The position numbers and the translations under genes are program-made. From NCBI RefSeq assembly GCF_036884655.1, contig NC_088359.1, forward strand, positions 13,993,501-14,057,500: a stretch of 64,000 nt of DNA, written 5' to 3'. The DNA comes from Musa acuminata AAA Group (Eukaryota > Streptophyta > Magnoliopsida > Zingiberales > Musaceae). The notes under the pieces were generated by a model. That model was not told the origin of the DNA. It searched no databases and saw only the letters and a program-made list of their open reading frames with translations. The first letter of the stretch is position 1, and the number at the start of each line of letters is the position of its first letter. Shown one piece after another: positions 44,124 through 55,997 of the stretch.

Positions 44124-45071
44124 TTATGTAATTTCGAAATAAATTAGGGAGATTTTGATTACCTCATCATTGAAAGCGGTTAATGCGTAGTTTGCCACCT
44201 CGCCTTTCTTGATTTTCTCCTCGTCTTTGGAGGAGCTCGATTCATCCCAATTTTTGTTCTTGTTCTTGCGTTCAAAGCAAGTAGTTCCATTCTTTTTGTT
44301 CTTAAATTTTTGTTCCATTAACCTTTTAAATTTCTTAGTGAGTTCAAGTTCACCATCACTTGAGCTTATGCTCGAGTGGTCTTCAAATGTTCTATGTCCA
44401 AAATCCTTCCTGTTCTTTGGAAGGTGGTTTTGTTCATCATGTTCATCATATGCATTGTGCACCATTTCATATGTCATCAATGAACCGATAAGTTCTTCAA
44501 GTGAAAAAATATTTAAATCTTTTGTTTCTTGTAAAGCTATTACTTTTGAATTCTAACTCTTATTAAGAGATTGCAAAATCTTGTTTACAAGTTCAAAATT
44601 TGAAAAACATTTTCCAAGAGCTTTTATATCATTGACAATATCCGTAAAACTGGTGTACATGTCAACAATGTTTTCACTCGACTTTATTTGAAAAAGCTCG
44701 AAATCATGTATTAAAAAATTAATTTTTGAATCTTTAACTTTGTTAGTTCCTTCATGTGTGATTTCAAGAGTGCGCCAAATATCGAAAGCCATTTCACAAA
44801 TAGAAACACGATTAAACTCATTTCTATCTAAGGCGCAAAACAAGGCATTCATAGCATTTGCATTTAGAGAAAACATCTTCTTCTCCAAATCATTCCAATT
44901 GTTCATCGGGAGAGAAGACATTTCAAATCCGTTTTTGACTATGTGGTATAAATCAAAATTTAATAAAAGCAAGAAAACTCTCATTTGAGTTTTCCAATAA
45001 GTGTAGTATGTCCCATTGAAAAAGGGAGGACGAATGAGAGAGCGAACCTCTTGAAAGCCGAAAAGAGCCAT
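44124..45071 (-). pseudogene. TG5 gag with one stop codon
   Basis: The ATG at 45,071 begins MALFGFQEVRS; the frame is continuous from there to 44,124 except for a TAG at 44,553-44,555 that replaces the tryptophan in the conserved LNKS.NSK site. Motifs seen: YTYWKTQMRVFLL, FDIWRTLEITHEG, DMYTSFTDIVN, and the acidic tail ending IYFEIT. The N-terminal product would be about 172 residues. Confidence 0.87.
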
Positions 45072-45107
45072 TTCTATTTGGGTGTTAAACCAAATTAGAA
45101 AACCATG

Positions 45108-45119
45108 GCTCTGATACCA
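45108..45119 (-). other. Primer-binding site of TG5
   Basis: The minus strand reads TGGTATCAGAGC next to the LTR at 45,122. Confidence 0.9.
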
Positions 45120-45121
45120 AT

Positions 45122-46726
45122 TATTAGGATCAAGGTCGGCACTAAGAGGGGGGGGGGGTGAATTAGTGCAGCGGATAACTTTCATCGGTTAAAAAGACTT
45201 TCGTACGAAAACCGATTCCCAAGTAAAAGCCGTTTCGTAAAGAACTTTAATTTAAGATCAAAACGGAAGTATAGTTGATGTAAAGCAATGGAGGTAGTTT
45301 GCAAATAAGATAAAGAGCAGAATGTAAATGCAAACCGAGATTTAGAGTGGTTTGATCAATTTTGACCTATATCCACTTTTGGCTTCCTCCTCCGACGAGG
45401 TCACCAATGTCTACTAGAGGTCTTCCTTCAATAGGCGAAGACCAACTCCTTCTTACACCCCCCTCTTCTCCTTTTCATGGGTTTAGGAGACAACCCTTAC
45501 AAGCACTCACACTCCTCTTACAGAATTCTAAACTTAAAGTGGAGGAGGAAATTTCTAAAGTGATTTCTACAGCGTTTCTTTCCTTTTTTGCTCTATGTGC
45601 TTGTGTACTTTAACCAGGGATGAGAGAGGTATTTATAGGCTTCAAGTTGATTCAAACTTGAAGCTTAAAACTTTCCCATCCTGGGTTTTCCGGGCACGGG
45701 CGGTACCACCGCCTGCGTTAGGCGGTACCACTGCCCAGTGTCAGTTTGACTAACACTGCCCTGGGCGGTACCACAGACCAGGTCTGGTGGTACCACCGAT
45801 TGGGGGCCAGTGCTGGGCGGTATCACCACCCAGACTGGCGGTACCATCGTTTGGCACCCTGCCAGGGGAGGTACAACCGCCCAGACTGGTGGTACCATCG
45901 CCTGACACAATCTCGAAGATTGTGCCATGACAGTGAGACTTCTTGGGGCACTGTTTGGGCCTTTTATTGGGCCCAACACAGTTCTTACATGGGCCTAGTT
46001 GGACCTTAATTGGGTTGGCCTAAATCCAAGCCCAATTTCGTGCTAATTACGATTCCTAAGACATAATCTGAGCTAAACATGTCCGTAAGTTTATTCTTCC
46101 GGCAAACTTCCGATGATCTCTCAGTAGGCTCTAGGACTTCATGACGATTTCTTGGTGAGTTTTGACGAGCTTCTCTGGCAAGCTTCGAGACTTCTCGGTT
46201 GGTTCCTCTAGAACTTCCGACGAATGTCCGGACTTCCGACGAGCTCTCGAACTCCTAACGTATTCGCATCCTTGACACCGAGACTTCATTTTGCTTCATA
46301 CCTTGCTATCGTAGTTAATCTTGCACAAATATAACACACTTCAATCTAGATAATTAATACTAAGCATTAATCATGTTGTTCGGTATGTCATTAGTCCCTC
46401 GACGCTTCGTCCGATTCTTCGGTACATCGTCCTCTCTTGCGGCCTATTACCCAATCGGCAAGTTGACTCTGCAACTCCGATATCCTTGGCACAATATATG
46501 CTCTTCTTGGCCTGATGTCCACATCCATGGCCCGAAGCCTTATGTCGATACGTCAACCGATCCTCCGGCTCGACGTCCAATCTTCTGACATGTTTTCCTC
46601 CAGCATAACATGATTCTTTATACTTTAATTATCTCATCTTAATCGAAGCATCCTACATCACTTAAATATAGATTAAATCATAAACACTTATCAATTGGTT
46701 TCATCATCAAAATACGAGATTCAACA
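45122..46726 (-). repeat. Shared LTR (1,605 bp) between TG5 and TG6
   Basis: The left end reads TATTAGG (a TG to TA change); the right end is TTCAACA. On its left lie a PBS and gag (so it is the 5' LTR of TG5), and on its right lie a polypurine tract and the family non-coding region (so it is the 3' LTR of TG6). It carries a TATA region near 45,630 and GGTACCACC palindromes (about 45,700-45,905). Confidence 0.88.
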
Positions 46727-48717
46727 ATCTCCCCCTTTCTGATGATGATAACCAATTGATGACGGAGTTAAAATAAACTCCCGGAGTTTAACCTAACTCC
46801 CCCTATTAATATGCTATATTGATAGAACCTTGAATTCAAACTGAATTCAAGTCATTGCAATATTCATCATGAATATTTGCAACACGTCATCATGCATAAC
46901 ATGATCATACTTCTCTCCCTTTGTTATTAACAAAAAGGAGAAGTACCACTATCAAGTATTTGAGATATACAAGTTCAAATCATTGCATAAATAAAAACAT
47001 AATATCATGTTTTATCATCATGCAAGCTAGTAAAAATTTTGAGTTATGCAAGTTTGTAAATTTTGCTAGATGTGCAAATTCAGCATGTTTGTTTTGCAAT
47101 GTTCGAGCTAGCAAGTGTTTGGAAAAGAAAGCAAGTTTTGCAATATACAAGCTAGCAATAATTTAGAGTTGTGCAAGTTTGTAAATTTGCTTTTCTTTGC
47201 GATGTGCAAGATAGCATATTTTTGCATCTTCTTGAGATTTGAAGCTAGCAATTCTCGGTGATATTCAAGATAGCAATTTCTTCTCTTTTGAGAAGTGTAA
47301 TTATTTTTGCTTCCTTTGCAAAAATGCAAGCTAACAAAATGTTACATTATTTTACAACATGAAAGCTAACAATTTGAGATGTTCAAGAAGCAAATTCTTT
47401 CTTCTCTTTTGAGAAGTACAATTTTTGCTTTTTTCTTTAATTGAATGAGCTAGCATCTTTTATCTCCCCCTTTATCATTGTCAAAAAGAAGGGAAGACCC
47501 TTTATATTAATTTTTAGATTATGACAAAGGTAAAGTATTAATCTTTTTTCAATATGTTTGTGCATCATCCTAGTTTTAAATTAAAACATGCACAATTCCA
47601 AAACTTTACATTTGTATCCTTCATGCATTATACAAATAAATAAATCACTATGGGCATATCATACATGATATTCAAGCATTCATAATATATCAAGAAGAAT
47701 ACATCCTTTTTAATGAATACCAAGAAGAATCATAGTATGAAAAATCTTGATTCATAGAAAAGTTTGAAGTATCAAATATCGAGAAATCAAGATCATGAAT
47801 TGAATTATTTTCCTCTTTAGTAAATGACGAAGAGAAACATAGGAGATCAAATAAGAGATCTTGATTCATAAAAGATTTCATGTTATAAATCTTGAAAAAT
47901 CAAGATAAAGCTTATTCAAATTCAAATCGTCACATCAAAATCATTTTCAAGAGATTCGTAAAAAAAATATAGATAAATTCGTTAATCTCTCCTTTTTCAA
48001 TGAGAAATATTTCAAGGAGAAAACTTTCCTCTTTTTAGTTGTTTGTTTCATACAAGCATGCCTTTGTCTTTTTTTTTTAATGCTAAATCAAAACATATAT
48101 CATTGTTTAAAACGAAATTGCAAGATTTATTTCGACATATATCAATAAGCTATAAGTTACAAGAATTATCATGCATAATTTTGAAATCTCATCCATAGTA
48201 TAAAACCATTAAGCATGGTATTAACACTTCAATATTTTCATTACAACATCAAGCAAGGTTTCATTAAACATAATTTTGAATGATTCTTATAGATATATAA
48301 AATTTCTTTAGTTTTAATTTATATGATTGACTGTATATTATCATGCCCAAATTTTTGTTCTTATGTCAAAACCATACATCATGTTGAAAACCAAAGACAA
48401 GATTCATCAAAAAAATCATCAAGCCTTCCATACAAAAGCCATGCATCGTCATCGAAAAGCAATATAGAAATCATCAAAATACGCATTTTTGCTTCTTAAG
48501 CACATACATAAGATTAATCTTACTAGGTGTATAATCATTAGATTTATATCTAACATTTTATTGCATTATCATAAAACATGTAATTTTCATGATCATTTTT
48601 AAAATTACTAGAATGATAAGAATGATCCTAATTTTTTTTAGCATTTTCATTTTATTATAAAACATATAATTTTTAAGAAAAATAATTAAATTAAATTAAA
48701 AATAACTCCTAAAAGTA
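46727..48717 (-). mobile_element. TG6 internal non-coding region with PPT
   Basis: It has the same block order as in TG4 and TG5: PPT at 46,727, CTCCCCC motifs (about 46,797 and 47,463), a 'gcaagctagc' cluster (about 47,020-47,460), then AT-rich sequence. No coding potential is seen. Confidence 0.78.
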
Positions 48718-49299
48718 TCATGTAATTTCGAAATAAACAAAGGGAGTTTTGTTTACCTCGTCATCAAAAGCCGTTAAGGCGTAGTTTGCCATCTCGCCTT
48801 TGTTGATTTTCTTCTTGTCTTCGGAGGAGCTCGATTCGTCTTTTGGCAACTACTTCTTGCATTCATAGCAATTAGTTCCATTCTTTTTGTTCTTTAATTT
48901 TTGTTTAATGAACTTTTAAAATTTCATGAGTAGTTCAAGTTCACCATCACTCGAGCTTATGCTTGAGTGGTCTTCGATTGATCTTAGTCCGAAATCCTTC
49001 CTATCCTTTGGAAGGTTGTTCTTGAGTTCTTTACGTGTATTACACGTCATTTCATAAGTCATTAGAGACCTAATTATTTCTTCCAGTGGAAGGTTGTTTA
49101 GGTTTTTTAGCCTCTTGTATGGTAGTTACTTTTGAATCACAATCTTTAGAAAGAGAACGTAAAATTTTGTTTCCAAGTTCAAAATCCGAAAAACTTCTAC
49201 CAAGTGCTTTTAGACCATTAACGACATCCGTAAAATGGGTGTACATGTCTCCAATGGTTTTGTTTAGTTTCATATGAAACAGTTCAAAATCATGTATCA
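48718..49299 (-). pseudogene. TG6 gag, 3' part
   Basis: The minus strand reads IHDFELFHMKLNKTIGDMYTHFTDVVNGLKAL and LRSLSKDCDSK, where the conserved Trp codon has become Cys. A frameshift follows near 49,100 and the acidic tail is broken. The Tork element begins at 49,300. About 50 bp of gag are missing between this part and the other side of the insertion at 54,569. Confidence 0.82.
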
Positions 49300-49893
49300 T
49301 GATAGGGATATAAAGAGGAATAACCTTTGTATATGAACAAATACTAGAAGACTATAATACGCAGCGGAATTAAATAGAAGCACAATCAAACAGAACACCA
49401 AGATATACGTGAAAAACCCCTTCAATGTGAAGGGTAAAAACCATGGGGCAAACTAGTGATAATCCACCATAAGAATAATGAATATACAAATCTCAATCTC
49501 TTGCCCTAAACCCTAGCAACAACCACAAGAGAATAACTGGGATATAAGGATCACGTCACTGCCCACAATATCTAAAACCTCCCCAAGTAATCACAGCAAG
49601 AGTCTACTGTAGATTTGATCTAACCTGAGATGAGAACACTGCTAGATGATCGAGAACAGTCTCTCTGCATTGTCCTTGTCTTCTTCCCTTTCTTTCTCTT
49701 CCTTTTCTGTCTTGTTCTCCTTCTTCTCTTTGGAATCCCGTAGCTCTTAAGATCTACCTCGTTGCTGCCTTTTTATAGCCTTTTTCTGCTTCTAAAACGC
49801 AGCCACCACACCCCTCTAATCTTAATTAGGGTTAGGTTAAGAGGGGATGTGGGCTGTGGGCTGCCCTAGCCCACATGGGCTATCAGCCCAACA
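49300..49893 (-). repeat. 3' LTR of the Tork-like element (594 bp)
   Basis: It has TG...CA termini and aligns over its full length with 53,964-54,568. The purine-rich tract (minus strand) adjoins it at 49,894. Confidence 0.93.
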
Positions 49894-49935
49894 ACCTCCC
49901 CCTTCAGCCCATAAGGGAGGCTGTCCTATGACTCC

Positions 49936-52900
49936 TCAATGTGAAGCCATGCCGACCAACTGTCGGCATATCTTCTGTCTTTCTTTTGGTAAGGTCTTCG
50001 TCAACATGTCTGCTCCGTTATCATCTGTATGAATTTTCTGAAGCTGCAACTGCTTCTCTTCAAATACATTTCGAATCCAGTGGTATCTGACATCTATATG
50101 CTTTGATTTGGAATGAAACATTGGGTCCTTACACAAATGGATGGCACTCTGGCTATCACAATGCACCACATAATTTTTCTGTTTCAGCCCCAATTCTTGT
50201 AAGAATTCTTTCATCCATAACATTTCTTTGCATACCTCTGTAGCAGCAATATATTATGCTTCTGTGGTAGAGAGAGCAATACACCTTTGCAACCTGGATT
50301 GCCATGACACAGCTACCCCTGCAAAAGTAAGTACATAACCTGAAGTAGACTTTCTCGTATCTATATCTCTTATCATATCTGCATCTGTGTAACCTGTCAA
50401 CACATGTGGTCCACCTCCAAAGCTTAAACAAACCTTAGAACTCCCTCTGAGATATCTAAAAATCCACTTCACTGTTGCCCAGAGCTCTTTGCCTGGATTT
50501 GCAAGAAATCTGCTAGTAACACCCACTGCATATGCGATGTCCGGCCTCGTACATACCATTGCATACATTAAACTTCCAACTGCTGAAGCACAATGAACCT
50601 TTTGCATTTTCTCCTTCTCCTCATCACTTAACGGACTCTGTTCTGAGCACAACTTGAAGTGACCTGCAAGAGGAGAACCAACTGGTTTTGCGTTGCTCAT
50701 ACTGAATCTTTCCAATACCTTCTCAATGTATTTATCCTGTGATAACCAAATCTTCTTGTTTTTCCTGTCATGGGAAATCTGCATGCCGAGTATTTGCTTT
50801 GCTGGCCCCATATCCTTCATTGCAAAAGACTCACTCAGTTCCTTCTTCAACCTGTCAATTTTAGACATATCTTTCCCAAGAATAAGCTTATCATCAACAT
50901 AAAGTAAGAGAATAATAAAATCCTCACCAAACCATTTGATGTACACACAATGATCTGAAGCCGTTCTTTTGTATCCATTTTCTATCATAAATGAATCAAA
51001 CTTTCTGTACCACTGTCTTGGAGCTTGCTTTAGCCCATACAAGCTCTTCTTCAACTTGCAGACAAAATTATCTTTACCTTTGACTTTGAAACCTTCTGGT
51101 TGCTCCATATAAATTTTCTCCTCCAAATCACCATGAAGGAAAGCTGTCTTCACATCTAACTACTCAACCTCCAAGTCTTGGCTAGCAGCAATACCAAGAG
51201 CAACACGAATAGAAGACATTTTAACAACAGGAGAGAAAATCTCTTCAAAGTCAATACATTTCTTTTGACCAAAGCCTTTCACAACCAATCTAGCTTTGTA
51301 CTTTGGTTGGGAACAATATTCTTGAGTCTTCAACCTAAAAACCCACTTGTTCTTTAAGGCATTCATTCCATTTGGTAGCAGCACCAAATTATAAGTGTGG
51401 TTCTTCTGAAGAGCATCAATCTCTTCCTGCATAGCAACTAACCACTTCTCTTTCTGCTCACTTTCAACTGCTTCCTAGTAACTCTCTGGTTCACCTGCAT
51501 CAGTAAGCATCACATACTCATCTGTAGAGTATCTTCTGGAAGGTTGACGTTGTCTAGAAGATCTTCTCAACTGAGGTTCTGTTGGAACTTGCTCTCCTAC
51601 TTCTTCTTGCTCAACATGTCCTGCAGGTAGATCAACATCAGGCTCTACACTATCTTCTTGCACATCTCCCCCATCACCATGATATACTGGAGGAATAACT
51701 GGGTCACAATCTGCTAATCCTTCTGCAGAAGTCTTGGCCTGTGTCTTCTTCTTCAAATCTTCAAAGGTTTGATCCTCAAAGAAGACTACATCTCTGCTTC
51801 TGAATACCTTCTGCTTTTCTAGATCCCAAAGCCTGTAACCAAAATGATCATGTGAGTAACCAAGAAAAATACATTCTTTAGACTTACCATCCAGCTTGGA
51901 CCTCTCATTGTCTGGAATATGTGCAAATGCGCAACAACCAAATACTCTCAAATGCTTGTAGGAAACATCTTTCTCTGACCATACATGCTCTACAACATCA
52001 CCATCTAGGGCTGTACATGGTGATAAGTTGATCACATCAACTGCAGTCCTCAAAGCCTCATTCCAAAACCTTTTGGGTAGCTTGGCATGTGAAAGCATAC
52101 ATCTAATTTTTTCCATGATGGTGCGGTTCATCCTCTCTGCAATTGCATTATGCTGAGGTGTACCAGGAACTGTCATCTCTTGTTGGATCCCATGTGACCT
52201 GCAATAGTCATTAAACAATACTGTATACTCACCACCATTATCTGATCTTATGCATTTCAATTTCCTTTCTGTCTCCCTTTCAACCCTGGCATAAAACTCT
52301 TTGAAGACATTAATAACCTGATCTTTGGTCTTCAAAGCATAGGCCCAAACTTTCCTGGAAAAATCATCTATAAAAGTGACAAAATAAAGTGCACCACTTA
52401 TACCAAGAACATTAACAGATCCACCAAGAGTTTTTGTCCTCAAAGGACCACGTACATCTGTATAAATACGGTCTAAGGCATGTATTTTTCTAGACAAAGC
52501 AGCACTAGCAAATGAAACTCTATGTTGTTTACTAGCCAAACAATCAATACAAGGGTTCAGATGTATACCTCTGAGATCTGGTAATACTTCTCTCTTGGAA
52601 AGAGCTTGCAGCCCCTTCTCACTCATGTGTCCCAATCGCCTATGCCACAACTCCATACTAAAGTCTTTCTCTGTAGCATTTAACTGCTCACCATAAGCTT
52701 TAGCCTGCAACCTGTACAAAGTATGACATTTCTTTCCACTAGCTATAACAAGAGAACCCTTACTGAGCTTCCATTGCCCTCTGTGAAATCTGCTTTCATA
52801 GTCTTCATCATCTAATCTTCCAACTGAAATTAAATTCAGCCTCAAGTCAATCACATGCCTCACATCCTTAAGCACCAACTTGCAGCCAAGGTTGGTCTTT

Positions 52901-53916
52901 AAATGGATATCACCCATGCCAATGATGTCTGCTGTGACATAGTTGCCCATCTTGACAACACCAAAGTTTCCAGATCTGTATGTAGCAAAAAACTCCCTCC
53001 GTGGTGTAGCATGATAAGAAGCACCTGTGTCAATCACCCACTCAAGATCCTAACACACACAAGAAAAAATATCATCAGAAGGAGACAAAATCAAATAATC
53101 ACCACCCTGCACTGTAGCTGTAGTATTATCCTTTGACTCTGTAGACTCCACTTCTTTTCCCTTTTTCTTGTTCTTCTTAGGTTGCTTACATTGGTTCTTG
53201 TAATGTCCTTTCTCACCATAGTTATAGCAAACAATATTTTTTCTTGATCTTGACTTGCTCCTACCCATACGTGAACTGCTTCTAGACTTTGTCCTTCCTC
53301 TGTTCTCTAAGATAAGTGCCTGTGAATCATTCTGAGATGTTGCTGAACTCTTTCTTCTCAACTCCTCATTCAACAAACTGCTTGTTACTTGACTCACAGT
53401 GACAATACCATCTGGCGCAGAATTACTAAGGGAAACCACTAGTGTCTCCCAACTTTCTGGTAATGAACTGAGAAGTAACAATGCCTGCAACTCATTATCA
53501 AGAGACATTTTCATAGAGGATAACTGGTTAGTAATACTCTGCATTTCATTCAAATGCTCAGCAATAGAAGCACCCTCTTTATATTTTAGGTTCATAAGTT
53601 TTCTGATCAAAAAAGCTTTGTTGCCAGCTGTTTTTCTTTCATAGAGACTTTCCAATTTTTTTCAAAGAGAATATGCAGAAATTTCAGTAGAAACATGGTG
53701 AAAGACACTATCATCAAGCCACTGTCTAATAAACCCAATTGTTTTTCGATCTAACCTCTTCCAGTCATCATCTGTCATAGTTGTAGGTTTTGCACTATCC
53801 CCCTGCAAAGGTCCATACAAATCTTTGCAATACAAAAGATCTTCCATTCTTGGTTTCCATATCATCCAATTATTTCCATTCAAACTAATCATGCGAGAAA
53901 TATTATTGGCCTCCAT
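49936..53916 (-). pseudogene. Tork-like gag-pol, one continuous frame with five stop codons
   Basis: The ATG at 53,916 starts MEANNISRMISLNG; the frame ends at 49,936, giving about 1,326 codons, close to the length of Tnt1 polyprotein. In order: gag; a zinc knuckle at about 53,230 with its second Cys changed to Tyr (CYNYGEKGHYKNQC); protease DTGAS at about 53,030; the HHCC zinc region of integrase (LWHRRLGHM) near 52,640; the integrase core with catalytic acidic residues in YTDVRGPL, RSDNGGEY and IAERMNRT; reverse transcriptase with [32 protein letters not shown] and YVDD; RNase H with GYTDAD and ADMLTK. Premature stops: TGA 53,662-53,664, TAG 53,050-53,052, TAG 51,475-51,477, TAG 51,160-51,162, TAA 50,254-50,256. 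No frameshift is seen. It cannot make functional enzymes. Confidence 0.92.
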
Positions 53917-53949
53917 GTTCAAATACAAAAATTAAATCACCAAAACCCC

Positions 53950-53961
53950 GCTCTGATACCA
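53950..53961 (-). other. Primer-binding site of the Tork-like element
   Basis: TGGTATCAGAGC on the minus strand, two bases from the 5' LTR. Confidence 0.93.
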
Positions 53962-53963
53962 GT

Positions 53964-54568
53964 TGATGGGGATATAAAGAGGAATAACCTTTGTATATGA
54001 ACAAATACTAGAAGACCATAATACGCAGCGGAATTAAATAGAAGCACAATCAAACAGAACACCAAGATATACGTGAAAAACCCCTTCAATGTGAAGGGTA
54101 AAAACCACGGGGCAAACTAGAGATAATCTACTATGAGAATAATGAATATACAAATCTCAATCTCTTGCCCTAAACCCAAGCAACAACCACAAGAGAATAA
54201 CTGGGATACAAGGATCACGTCACTGCCCACAATATCTAAAACCTCCCTAAGTAATCACAGCAAGAGTCTACTGTAGATTTGATCTAACCTGAGATGAGAA
54301 CACTGCTAGATGATTGAGAACAGTCTCTCTGCGTTGTCCTTGTCTTCTTCCCTTTCTTTCTCTTCCTTTTCTACCTTGTTCTCCTTCTTCTCTTTGGAAT
54401 CCCGTAGCTCTCAAGATCTGCCTCGTTGCTACCTTTTTATAGCCTTTTTCTGCTTCTAAAACGCAGCCACCACACCCCCCTAATTTTAATTAGGGTTAGG
54501 TAAAGAGGGGGTGTGGGCTGTGGGCTGCCCTAGCCCACATGGGCTGAATATAGGCTATCAACCCAACA
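53964..54568 (-). repeat. 5' LTR of the Tork-like element (605 bp)
   Basis: TG...CA termini. It contains a 9-bp insertion ('gaatatagg' region near 54,545) relative to the 3' LTR. Confidence 0.93.
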
Positions 54569-54876
54569 TCAAGAATATGCCAAATATCAAAAGCCGTTTC
54601 GCACAAAGAAACTCGATTAAACTTAGTTTTATCTAAGGTGCAAAATAAAGCATTCATAGCTCTAGCATTTAAAGAAAACGTCTTCTTCTCCAAATCATTC
54701 CAATCGTTCATCGGAAGAGAAGACCTTTGAAATCTGTTTTCGACCATATTCCATAAATTTAAATCAATCGAAAGCAAGAAAACTCTCATTCGAGTTTTCC
54801 AATAAGTGTAGTCCGTCCCATTGAAAAAGGGAGGATGAATAAGTGAAAGTCCCTCTTGAAAGCTAAAAAGAGCTAT
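54569..54876 (-). pseudogene. TG6 gag, 5' part
   Basis: This is the N-terminal part of the same gag as 48,718-49,299. The start codon has become ATA (54,876-54,874). Downstream come YTYWKTRMRVFLLSIDLNLWN, NDLEKKTFSLNARAMNALFC and FDIWHIL, then the Tork LTR. Family sequence up to the PBS (54,912-54,923, one substitution) precedes it. Confidence 0.82.
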
Positions 54877-55319
54877 TTCTCTTAGGTGTTAAACCAAATG
54901 AGAAATATGAGGCTCTGACACCAATTGTTAGAAACGGGGTCGGCACTAAGAGAGGGGGTGAATTAATGCAGTGGTAAAATAATGTCTTCAAAACTTTTCG
55001 TTTCCATTAAAATCGATTCTGATGAAAACTGATTTTGGAAACATAACTTTGAAAGCATACATTTATGAAGTGAATGAAGTAGGCAAGTAAAGATTCAGTT
55101 TACAGTATGTAAATGGCAAAAAGTAAATGCAAACTAGTGAATATGCCAATTTTATAGTGGTTCGGTCGTCGTGACTTACATCCACTCCGTCGATTCCTCC
55201 TCCGTTGAGGCCACCGACATCCACTATTGATCTTCATTTAATAGGTGAAGATCAACCTCCTTCTTACACCCCTCTTCCCTTTTTCACAGGTTTAGGAGAC
55301 AACCCTACTCACTCCTCTC

Positions 55320-55911
55320 TGGTAAGACCCTAAAGTCTTATCGTCGCTTTGATACCAAATGATAAGACTCTAAAGTCTTATCGTAGAAGAAAGGGGAGAA
55401 ATGGGGATGCTCTGATACCAAATAATAAGACCCTGGGAGTTTTATCGTGGAAGAAAGGGAAGAAATAGGAATGCTCTGATACCAAATGATAAGACCCTAA
55501 AGTCTTATCGTCGCTTTGCTACCAAATGATAAGACCCTAAAATCTTATCGTAAAAAAGAAGAAGAGAAAGGGGATGATCACTTCGAAGAAGAGAAAGGGG
55601 ATGATCACTTCGAAGAAGAGAAAGGGGATGATCACTTCGAGGGGATCGACCTCCTTGATCGCTTCGAGGGGATCGGCCTCCTAGGGTTTGTCAAAAGACA
55701 GAATAATATTTTTCATAGATAACTGAAAAGAAGCAATTACATCCCTATTTATAGAGTTCCACCCATAGTCCATCAGGACTTGAACTTTAATATTAAATAA
55801 ATATTAAATAAACCTCTACTTGACTCTAACTGAACCAAACCGACTCAATAACAACTGGACTAAACAAACTCAATAAACATTATTCAAAAGCTCAGAAAAA
55901 AGGTCCTAACA
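55320..55911 (-). repeat. 3' LTR of the Gypsy element (592 bp)
   Basis: It begins TGGTAAGACC and ends CCTAACA in plus view. It contains four PBS-like 12-mers (55,346, 55,409, 55,473, 55,513), each followed by a copy of the LTR-end hairpin 'gataagac..gtcttatc', and three copies of a 27-bp unit ending 'gatgatcacttc' (about 55,558-55,640). Confidence 0.88.
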
Positions 55912-55997
55912 GTTCCTCCCTCTTTAAATCAGCCTTGTCCTCAAGGCTGAGCAACATCAATCTCGGGGAGCTTCTCTTTCAGCACTTTAGCCATAGA

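Larger units (their letters stand above)
49300..54568 (-). mobile_element. Tork/Tnt1-like Copia retrotransposon (5,269 bp)
   Basis: 3' LTR 49,300-49,893; PPT 49,894-49,904; polyprotein 53,916-49,936; PBS 53,950-53,961; 5' LTR 53,964-54,568. The LTRs differ by about 22 substitutions and a 9-bp indel (hand count, near 3.7%). The flanking five bases do not match (TATCA and TCAAG), and about 50 bp of the host gag are lost, so the usual target duplication is absent. It is nested in TG6 gag. Confidence 0.92.
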
